Position numbers and translations under genes: made by a program. A stretch of 6,515 nucleotides of DNA from Lachnospiraceae bacterium UBA2868 (GTDB lineage: Bacteria > Bacillota_A > Clostridia > Lachnospirales > Lachnospiraceae). The DNA is taken from the NCBI GenBank assembly GCA_002350465.1, contig DEEW01000202.1, positions 5,647-12,161 on the forward strand, in the 5' to 3' direction. Each line of letters opens with the position of its first letter. The first letter of the stretch is position 1. Below the pieces are notes generated by a model. The model saw only the letters and a list, made by a program, of their open reading frames with translations, had not been told where the DNA came from and did no database searches. Shown piece by piece: positions 1-5,525 of the stretch.

Positions 1-710
1 GGGAAAAGATTGATATTTCAAAAGAGAGGATATTAAATGAAGCCCGGGAGGAGGCCCGCAATATTCTGAAAGAGGCAAAGGATCTGGCCGACTCCGTTAT
101 ACGGGACATCAATAAAGGGGGCAGCGGTGATATCAGAAAACTCGAAGGTGACAGAGCTGCTCTTCGTAAGGCAATGGATGACAACCGGTCCGGTGATTCG
201 ATCAAACAGCCCGGAAAAAGTTCACCAAAACACAAAGCTGCTGATTTTACCGTAGGGTGCGATGTCAGGATAATATCCATGGACCTTACCGGGCATGTTC
301 ATACAAAACCCGATCAAAAAGGAAATCTTTCCGTACAATGTGGTATTATGAATATAAACACAAATATATCCGACCTTGAGATTATAGCATCATCGGACGA
401 TATAAGCGGAAAATCATTTGCAAAGAAATTCGCCGCATCTTCGGGAAGCTTATCGAAATCCCGCGATATTTCTTCGGAGATTAACCTTATAGGCCTTAAA
501 GTGGACGAGGCAATCCCGAAGCTGGACAAGTATCTTGATGATGCCTATCTGTCTCATCTGTCTACGGTAAGGATAGTTCACGGAAAAGGAACAGGTGCAC
601 TGCGCTCAGCGGTAAATGCGCATCTGAAAAAGGTATCCTATATTGCATCATACCGGGCCGGAGAATTCGGCGAAGGAGATGCGGGTGTTACAATAGTAGA
701 ATTCAAATAG
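1..710 (+). CDS. mutS2: Endonuclease MutS2, C-terminal part (stalk, KOW-like, Smr); 5' end outside window
   Basis: The frame is open from the left edge (first full codon at 3) to TAG at 708-710, giving 235 visible residues; the family is usually about 780-790, so the ATPase core lies upstream. Visible parts in order: a charged helical stretch rich in Glu, Lys and Ala (about 27-170), matching the stalk coiled coil; a KOW-like segment (about 246-390) with the family pattern 'PDQKGNLSVQCGIM'; and a C-terminal Smr domain (about 475-707) with the hallmark 'VHGKGTGALR' and the usual 'GVTIVEFK'-type end. MutS2 binds branched DNA and limits recombination; in Bacillus it also acts on collided ribosomes, with Smr as the candidate nuclease. 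Oddity: the Smr LDLR motif reads INLIG here (480-494), losing its Asp and Arg. The ATG at 174 is internal because homology continues upstream of it. The response regulator follows after 19 bases. Identification is firm. Confidence 0.95.
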   Translation, partial: EKIDISKERILNEAREEARNILKEAKDLADSVIRDINKGGSGDIRKLEGDRAALRKAMDDNRSGDSIKQPGKSSPKHKAADFTVGCDVRIISMDLTGHVHTKPDQKGNLSVQCGIMNINTNISDLEIIASSDDISGKSFAKKFAASSGSLSKSRDISSEINLIGLKVDEAIPKLDKYLDDAYLSHLSTVRIVHGKGTGALRSAVNAHLKKVSYIASYRAGEFGEGDAGVTIVEFK

Positions 711-715
711 GTAAC

Positions 716-722
716 AAAGGAG
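716..722 (+). promoter_or_regulatory. Ribosome binding site of the response regulator
   Basis: AAAGGAG lies 7 bases before the ATG at 730, in the 19-base gap after the mutS2 stop. This strong, well-spaced site supports the chosen start. No separate promoter or terminator fits in the gap, so readthrough from mutS2 is expected. Confidence 0.85.
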
Positions 723-729
723 TTCAATC

Positions 730-1434
730 ATGGCTGGAAAACAGAAGATTCTGATAGTTGATGATGATGAAAACATTGCCGAGCTGATCGAGTTGTATCT
801 GACCAAGGAGTGTTTTGATACCAAGATCGTAAATGACGGTGAGTCGGCTCTGGCGGTTTATGAAACATATGAGCCAAACCTTATCCTCTTAGACCTTATG
901 CTGCCGGGAATAGACGGCTATCAGGTCTGCAGGGAGATCAGATCCAAAAATCCCACGCCTATAATAATGCTCTCCGCTAAAGGCGAGGTATTCGATAAAG
1001 TTCTCGGACTGGAACTTGGAGCGGACGATTACATGGAAAAGCCTTTTGATTCCAAAGAACTTGTGGCAAGGGTCAAGGCTGTACTCAGAAGATGCACGCA
1101 GACCAAAACTCCTGCACCTACTTCCGATACAAAAGTTGTCGAATATCCCGACCTTGTTATCAGTCTTAACGATTACTCGGTAATGTACAACGGCAAATAC
1201 CTTGATATGCCTCCTAAGGAGATTGAACTGCTATTCTTCCTCGCTTCACAGCCTAATCAGGTGTTTACAAGAGAGCAGCTCCTTGATCATATATGGGGAT
1301 ATGAATATGCGGGAGATACAAGAACAGTTGACGTTCACATCAAGCGTCTCCGTGAGAAGATAAGTGATCACGCACAGTGGAGACTTCATACCGTATGGGG
1401 TGTAGGCTACAAATTTGAGGCCCGCTCATTATGA
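730..1434 (+). CDS. Two-component response regulator, OmpR/PhoB family, winged-helix DNA binding
   Basis: A 234-residue cytoplasmic transcription factor of normal family length. The receiver domain (about 6-120) has the acidic pocket D11-D12-D13, phospho-acceptor D55 in 'LILLDLMLPG', the switch Ser82 ('MLSAKG') and conserved K104 in 'YMEKPF'. A Thr/Pro-rich linker (about 122-135) leads to a Trans_reg_C winged helix (about 138-231) with 'ELLFFLASQPNQVFTREQLL', the recognition-helix pattern 'TRTVDVHIKRLREKI' and the wing 'TVWGVGYKFE'. All phosphorelay residues are intact, so it should be phosphorylated by the kinase encoded next, whose ATG overlaps this stop (ATGA, 1431-1434). Its targets cannot be read from this window. 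Lying directly after mutS2 suggests shared transcription, not a shared function. The family call is certain; the specific regulon is unknown. Confidence 0.96.
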   Translation: MAGKQKILIVDDDENIAELIELYLTKECFDTKIVNDGESALAVYETYEPNLILLDLMLPGIDGYQVCREIRSKNPTPIIMLSAKGEVFDKVLGLELGADDYMEKPFDSKELVARVKAVLRRCTQTKTPAPTSDTKVVEYPDLVISLNDYSVMYNGKYLDMPPKEIELLFFLASQPNQVFTREQLLDHIWGYEYAGDTRTVDVHIKRLREKISDHAQWRLHTVWGVGYKFEARSL

Positions 1435-2864
1435 AAAAAAACCGCAAGTTATACTACAAGTTCATACTTGCCTATGTATTCTTTGCGGCTCTGTGTGTTG
1501 GTGTCGTTCTCGTGATCACTTCCCCGATAATGTACAACTTTCTCGTCAAACAAAAGGCTGCAGAACTGTACAGATCAGCAAATGAGATCTCAAATACATA
1601 TGCGGCATACTTCTATAATGACTCCCTTTCCACGGATGATGTAAGAGACCAGTTGAAGGCGGCAGGAGATTTTTCGGGCCTTACAATATGGATAATAAAT
1701 ACCGATGGTAAGGTCATATACAATTCCGCCACAAACGGCGAAAGCGGTACCGATTTTACAATTGACGGTTTCATTGAAGAAGACACCGGAAAAAACTTTT
1801 ATCGTGAAGGCACTTTCTATAATTATTTCAACGAAGAAATGCTGTCCGTTTTGTCTCCGATAACCTATAACTACAATCTGAAAGGATATGTTGTAGTACA
1901 CTCTCCCCTTGTGAGGATACGTGAACAGCGTAACGACCTGAACCTGCTGATCCTTGCTACAGTCGCGGTCATATTTGTCCTGTCCACTTTCATACTCGTT
2001 GTTTTTACCGATATCGTATATATACCCATCAAAAAGATTACCAAAGCAACCGAAGCATATGCAGAGGGTGATTTTTCATATCCTATTGATGTTGAAAAAA
2101 ATGATGAGATCGGATATCTTGCGGCTTCGCTTACATATATGGCCGACAAGCTGTCACATTTTGAGGACGACCAGAAGAAGTTCATTGCAAACGTATCACA
2201 TGATTTTCGCTCTCCCTTAACGTCCATGAAGGGCTACCTTGAAGCGATGGCAGACGGAACGATTCCGCCCGAACAGCATGAGAAATACTTAAATATTGTT
2301 AAGAACGAGACAGAACGTCTGACCAAGCTTACGAACAACCTGCTAACCCTCAACAACCTGAATATTTCCGGGATGAATCTTGATATCACAGACTTTGATA
2401 TCAACAAAACAATCAAGAATACTGTCGCAACCTTCGAAGGGACATGCAAGAACAAGCATATCTCGTTCAATCTTGTTCTGCTCGGTGAACAGCTCCTTGT
2501 ATCGGCTGATAAAGGCAGAATCGAGCAGGTACTGTACAACCTGATCGACAATGCTATTAAATTCAGCAAGCCCGATTCGGTTATAAAGCTTGAGACAAGT
2601 GAAAAGAACGAAACTATATTCGTATCGGTCAAGGATACGGGAATAGGAATTCCCAAGGAAAGTCTGAAACTGATATTTGACAGGTTTTACAAGACGGATA
2701 TATCACGTGGTAAGGACAAGAAGGGTACCGGTCTCGGACTGTCAATCGTCAAGGAAATAATTAACGCTCATCACGAAAACATAAACGTAATCTCAACGGT
2801 AGACGTCGGAACCGAATTCATATTTACCCTTCCCAAATCCAAAAAATCGGATGATGACGATTGA
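1431..2864 (+). CDS. Membrane sensor histidine kinase (HAMP-HisKA-HATPase_c), partner of the preceding regulator
   Basis: A 477-residue class I sensor kinase. A basic N terminus is followed by membrane helix 1 (about 9-32), an extracytoplasmic sensor (about 36-168) with a PAS/Cache-like patch 'LTIWIINTDGKVIYNS', membrane helix 2 (about 171-193) and HAMP (about 194-246). HisKA carries phospho-acceptor H257 in 'NVSHDFRSPLTS'. The ATPase domain has the N box 'NLIDNAIKFS' (N370/N374), G1 'DTGIGIP' (D402), the F box 'FDRFY' and G2 'GTGLGLS' (432-438). All catalytic boxes are intact. It ends in an acidic SDDDD tail. The start overlaps the regulator stop as ATGA; the nearest Shine-Dalgarno is a modest TTGAGG at 1415-1420, so translational coupling is likely. 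The 'HDFRSPLTS' form in place of 'HELRTPLTS' recurs in Clostridia (from memory). The ligand is unknown. The stop directly abuts the stop of the convergent aminotransferase. Confidence 0.96.
   Translation: MKKNRKLYYKFILAYVFFAALCVGVVLVITSPIMYNFLVKQKAAELYRSANEISNTYAAYFYNDSLSTDDVRDQLKAAGDFSGLTIWIINTDGKVIYNSATNGESGTDFTIDGFIEEDTGKNFYREGTFYNYFNEEMLSVLSPITYNYNLKGYVVVHSPLVRIREQRNDLNLLILATVAVIFVLSTFILVVFTDIVYIPIKKITKATEAYAEGDFSYPIDVEKNDEIGYLAASLTYMADKLSHFEDDQKKFIANVSHDFRSPLTSMKGYLEAMADGTIPPEQHEKYLNIVKNETERLTKLTNNLLTLNNLNISGMNLDITDFDINKTIKNTVATFEGTCKNKHISFNLVLLGEQLLVSADKGRIEQVLYNLIDNAIKFSKPDSVIKLETSEKNETIFVSVKDTGIGIPKESLKLIFDRFYKTDISRGKDKKGTGLGLSIVKEIINAHHENINVISTVDVGTEFIFTLPKSKKSDDDD
2841..2862 (-). 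terminator. Weak candidate terminator of the aminotransferase operon, inside the kinase 3' end
   Basis: Read on the minus strand just after the aminotransferase stop, AATCG (2862-2858) and CGATT (2849-2845) form a 5-bp stem with an 8-base loop, followed by more T (2844-2841) for a run of six T in total. The stem is short and AT-rich, so it may not terminate well. It is listed because the two genes have no bases between them, and this is the only hairpin plus T-tract I see near the junction. Read on the plus strand, the hairpin is followed only by a loose T-rich stretch. Confidence 0.22.
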
Positions 2865-4031
2865 TTATTTATTCCTGAGACCTTCTATAAACAAGGCTAT
2901 TCTACCCATTGCAGTCTTGAGCTGCTCTAACGAATATGCGTAGGAAATCCTGAGGAAACCTTCTCCGCAGTCCCCAAACGCAGTGCCCGGAACCACCGCA
3001 ACGGACTGGGCATCAAGAAGCGCAAAAGCAAACTCCTCACTCGTCATATTAAACTCCCTTATATCAGGAAACACATAAAACGCTCCGAAAGGTTCAAAGC
3101 ACGGAAGTTTCATCTCACGGAAAGCATTCATCAGATAATTTCTTCTCTGATTGTATGATGTCCTCATTTTCCTGACATCCTCGTCCCCGTTCCTTAAAGC
3201 TTCAACTGCTGCATACTGGCTCGTTGTAGGTGCACACATGATCGCAAACTGGTGGATTTTGGTCATCTGGGCTATTATCTCTTCGGGCCCGAGTGCGTAT
3301 CCGAGTCTCCATCCGGTCATTGCGTATGACTTGGAGAATCCGTTTATGACAATAGTTCTCTCTTTCATGCCCGGAATGGATGCAATCGATACATGATCGT
3401 TCTTAAATGTCAGCTCAGCGTATATTTCATCTGAAAGAACAAAAATGTCCTTCTCTATACAGATCTTAGCGATCTTCTCAAGGTCCTCCCTTTCCATGAT
3501 CGCACCGGTAGGATTGTTGGGAAACGGAAGCACCAATATCTTCGTCTTGTCAGTAATAGCCTCTTCAAGTTCTTCGGCAGTAAGGCGAAAATCATCCTCA
3601 TTTTTAAGCTCAACGATAACGGGCTTGGCTCCGGCCAATATGGCGCAGGGCTCATATGATACATAACTTGGCTGGGGTACTATAACCTCATCTCCGGGAT
3701 CTACCATTGCACGAAGAGCAATATCTATAGCCTCGGATCCTCCGACGGTTATTATTGTCTCATGCTTCGGATCATATGAAATATCAAATCTTCTTGCGTA
3801 ATAATTGCATATCTCGGTTCTAAGCTCCATCAGTCCCGAATTGGATGTATAGAAGGTCTTCCCCTTTTCAAGGGAATAAATACCCTCATCCCTTATATGC
3901 CAGGGTGTGTCAAAGTCAGGTTCTCCCACACCGAGTGAGATCGTATCCTTTCTCTCGCTTGCAAGATCGAAGAATTTTCTGATACCCGACGGTTTGATCC
4001 CGACTATTGTCTGTGACAGAGGATTTCTCAT
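2865..4031 (-). CDS. Class I PLP-dependent aminotransferase, YugH/AlaT-like
   Basis: A 388-residue fold-type I aminotransferase, subgroup I-gamma, of normal length and cytoplasmic. It transfers an amino group between an amino acid and a 2-oxoacid. Visible landmarks: N-terminal 'PSGIRKFFDLA' and 'ISLGVGEPDF'; the cofactor-site 'GGSEAI' (about 97-102); 'NNPTGA' with the Asn (N173) that contacts PLP; 'SDEIYAEL' with D201 (pyridine-nitrogen partner) and Y204; Schiff-base lysine K234 in 'GFSKSYAMTGWRLGY'; and carboxylate-binding R361 in 'FLRISYA'. From memory the N terminus, 'IASIPGMKERT', 'MTGWRLG' and 'MCAP' blocks match Bacillus YugH (AlaT, alanine transaminase), and the adjacent regulator matches YugG (AlaR). 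Alanine/pyruvate is therefore the favoured substrate pair; an aromatic or aspartate enzyme remains possible. The start overlaps the regulator stop (ATGA), and no other in-frame start follows the TGA seven codons upstream. Confidence 0.93.
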   Translation of the reverse strand: MRNPLSQTIVGIKPSGIRKFFDLASERKDTISLGVGEPDFDTPWHIRDEGIYSLEKGKTFYTSNSGLMELRTEICNYYARRFDISYDPKHETIITVGGSEAIDIALRAMVDPGDEVIVPQPSYVSYEPCAILAGAKPVIVELKNEDDFRLTAEELEEAITDKTKILVLPFPNNPTGAIMEREDLEKIAKICIEKDIFVLSDEIYAELTFKNDHVSIASIPGMKERTIVINGFSKSYAMTGWRLGYALGPEEIIAQMTKIHQFAIMCAPTTSQYAAVEALRNGDEDVRKMRTSYNQRRNYLMNAFREMKLPCFEPFGAFYVFPDIREFNMTSEEFAFALLDAQSVAVVPGTAFGDCGEGFLRISYAYSLEQLKTAMGRIALFIEGLRNK

Positions 4032-4510
4032 GGCGTCATTATCATCCTTTCATCTTCGCTCTTGCTGTTAAGGATCATTCCGTGATCCTTGTATTTGCGA
4101 AGTACAAAATGCGTAGTCGTGCTCAGGACAAAATCCATCGTCGACAGTTTTTCATACACGAAAGAAGATATCTCTTTAAGGGTCTTACCTTCCATGAATA
4201 CAAGCAGATCAAAACCACCGCTTATAAGGTATGTCGACTGTACCTCGGGATATTTGTATATACGTTCTGCTATCTCATCAAATCCCTTTCCTCTCTGGGG
4301 TGTTACACGGACTTCGATAAGCGCATGTATTCTTTCTTCGGTGACCTTGTCCCAGTCGATAAGGGTATGATATCCGCAGATTATTCCTTCGCTTTCCATT
4401 GCAGCCAGTTCATTTGCCACTTCAACTTCGGTAATATTAAGGCACGCCGCAACCTCTTTAAGATCGATCCTGCTGTTTTTCTCGATTAAACTCAATATCT
4501 CTTCTCTCAT
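4028..4510 (-). CDS. Lrp/AsnC-family transcriptional regulator, YugG/AlaR-like
   Basis: A 160-residue protein of normal Lrp/AsnC length. The N-terminal helix-turn-helix (about 1-48) has the family pattern 'ILSLIEKNSRIDLKEVA', then the recognition-helix region and 'EGIICGYHTLIDWDKV'. The C-terminal RAM/AsnC ligand-binding domain (about 60-140) includes 'ALIEVRVTPQRG', the 'ISGGFDLLVF' turn that helps form the effector site between subunits, and 'LSTMDFVLSTTTHFVLRKYK'. These blocks match, from memory, Bacillus YugG (AlaR), which is encoded beside the YugH aminotransferase just as here. The family acts as dimers or octamers sensing amino acids. By context it probably controls the operon it lies in, with alanine as a possible effector (inference). 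It starts 1 base after the stop of the AIR-synthase-like gene, and its stop overlaps the aminotransferase start. The operator would lie upstream of the operon, outside this window. Confidence 0.94.
   Translation of the reverse strand: MREEILSLIEKNSRIDLKEVAACLNITEVEVANELAAMESEGIICGYHTLIDWDKVTEERIHALIEVRVTPQRGKGFDEIAERIYKYPEVQSTYLISGGFDLLVFMEGKTLKEISSFVYEKLSTMDFVLSTTTHFVLRKYKDHGMILNSKSEDERMIMTP
4045..4050 (-). promoter_or_regulatory. Distant Shine-Dalgarno of the aminotransferase
   Basis: AAAGGA on the minus strand lies 13 bases before the aminotransferase ATG, inside the end of the regulator gene. This spacing is longer than the usual 5-9 bases, and no alternative in-frame start exists closer to it. 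Initiation is therefore probably helped by coupling through the ATGA overlap. Confidence 0.5.
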
Positions 4511-4511
4511 G

Positions 4512-5504
4512 TCAATTCCTTTCTATCTTGTAGAGTTCGTCTGATTTCGGCGGTTCTAAGAATCTTTTCTCATCGCCGGAAAGCAGTACCCTGTCATTTC
4601 CTTTCGTGACCTTTCCCACAACAGCAGCATTAATGCCTGCTTTTTGAAGCTGTCTTACTACTCCGAGTCCGTCAGGTGTTGTAATAAGCATTGATCCGCT
4701 TGAAATCAGTTCATACGGATTGATCCCGAATTCCTCACATACCTCTACGGTTTCCTGTCTTACCGGGATATCAAGAAGATTGATCTCAAGACCGCATCCG
4801 CTCCCTTCGGCAACCTCCCACAGGGCTCCGAATATTCCGCCCTCGGTTACGTCATGCATTGCCGTAACTCCAACGGATACCGCAATCCTTGCATCTTCAA
4901 CAACGGACAGATAGTCCGAAAATCCCATTGCCGTCTCAACAAAACGAGGACTAAAACGGGTTAAAAGCTGCTGCTTTTTTTCCTTGGCTATTATGCTTGT
5001 TCCCTCAAGACCTATCCACTTGGTAATAACCACATCATCTCCGGGCCGTGCTCCCGATGTTGTGATAAGCTTGTCTTTTTTGACCTTTCCTATACCGGTA
5101 GCCGTTATCACAGTCTGGTTAACTACCTTTGTGACTTCGGTATGGCCTCCCACAGTCTGGATATTAAGCTTGGAGCAAACCTCCTCGGCCTGTTTCATTA
5201 TAGTCTTGAGTTCATCTTCGTCTGTTCCTTCCGGAAGAAGGACCGAAAGCATGATACCTATGACCTCGGCACCGGATGAAGCTATATCATTGGCAGTAAC
5301 ATGAACCGCCAGAGCTCCGATATCATGATTTGTTCCGGTTATCGGATCGGTTGATGTAACAAATATCTCATCATCGGCAAGTTCGATAGCGGCGCAGTCT
5401 TCGCCGACTCCGGCTCCTACAATGATCTCGCTGCGCTTTGTCTTGATCTGTTTTATTATGGATCTTTTAAGTACACTTTCCGGTACTTTACCTATCTTTA
5501 ACAT
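4512..5504 (-). CDS. AIR synthase-related protein (PurM/HypE-like superfamily), function unknown
   Basis: A 330-residue, apparently cytoplasmic protein of the PurM/HypE/ThiL/SelD superfamily, whose members use ATP to activate a carbonyl, carbamoyl, phosphate or selenide substrate. The N-terminal AIRS domain (about 30-140) has the 'VGEDCAAI' nucleotide/metal motif (E35, D36), 'STDPITG' (D53), 'LAVHVTANDIASSGAEV' (N72, D73) and 'TVGGHTEVT' (119-125). The C-terminal AIRS_C domain (about 152-305) has 'RPGDDVVITKWIGLEGT', 'MHDVTEGGIFGALWEVAE' and 'SSGSMLITTP'. Overall it is nearest to HypE and to the HypE-like group of unknown function (PurM-like1). It ends in 'YKIERN' without the HypE terminal Cys that is thiocarboxamidated, and it has no SelD-type N-terminal Cys/Sec. 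No hydrogenase genes are nearby. It follows the VanW gene by 21 bases and precedes the regulator by 1, so a role linked to the transamination operon is plausible but unproven. The superfamily call is firm; the reaction is unknown. Confidence 0.85.
   Translation of the reverse strand: MLKIGKVPESVLKRSIIKQIKTKRSEIIVGAGVGEDCAAIELADDEIFVTSTDPITGTNHDIGALAVHVTANDIASSGAEVIGIMLSVLLPEGTDEDELKTIMKQAEEVCSKLNIQTVGGHTEVTKVVNQTVITATGIGKVKKDKLITTSGARPGDDVVITKWIGLEGTSIIAKEKKQQLLTRFSPRFVETAMGFSDYLSVVEDARIAVSVGVTAMHDVTEGGIFGALWEVAEGSGCGLEINLLDIPVRQETVEVCEEFGINPYELISSGSMLITTPDGLGVVRQLQKAGINAAVVGKVTKGNDRVLLSGDEKRFLEPPKSDELYKIERN
4516..4522 (-). promoter_or_regulatory. Ribosome binding site of the Lrp/AsnC regulator
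   Basis: AAAGGAA on the minus strand lies 5 bases before the ATG at 4510. It sits within the last codons of the AIR-synthase-like gene, so the two genes are translated in very close succession. It supports the chosen start. Confidence 0.75.
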
Positions 5505-5510
5505 ATCTAT

Positions 5511-5515
5511 TTCCT
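5511..5515 (-). promoter_or_regulatory. Ribosome binding site of the AIR synthase-related gene
   Basis: AGGAA on the minus strand lies 6 bases before the ATG at 5504, in the 21-base gap after the VanW-family stop. It supports this start. No promoter or terminator is recognisable in the gap. Confidence 0.65.
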
Positions 5516-5525
5516 AAAGCATCTC

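Noticed and set aside
174..710. ATG at 174 as the start of a stand-alone 178-residue Smr protein
   Set aside because: The frame is open to the left edge and the upstream residues form the charged coiled-coil stalk typical of MutS2, so this is the tail of a larger gene.
2234..2656. 140-residue minus-strand open frame opposite the kinase catalytic region
   Set aside because: It is a shadow of the HisKA/HATPase coding sequence, with a Ser/Arg/Leu-rich composition and no recognisable domain.
4007..4489. 160-residue plus-strand open frame opposite the Lrp/AsnC gene
   Set aside because: It is antisense to a gene with clear family motifs, has no good ribosome binding site and resembles no family.
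4512..5504. True HypE, SelD, ThiL or PurM
   Set aside because: It has no HypE terminal cysteine, no SelD N-terminal Cys/Sec, and no neighbouring hydrogenase, thiamine or purine genes. Only the superfamily can be claimed.
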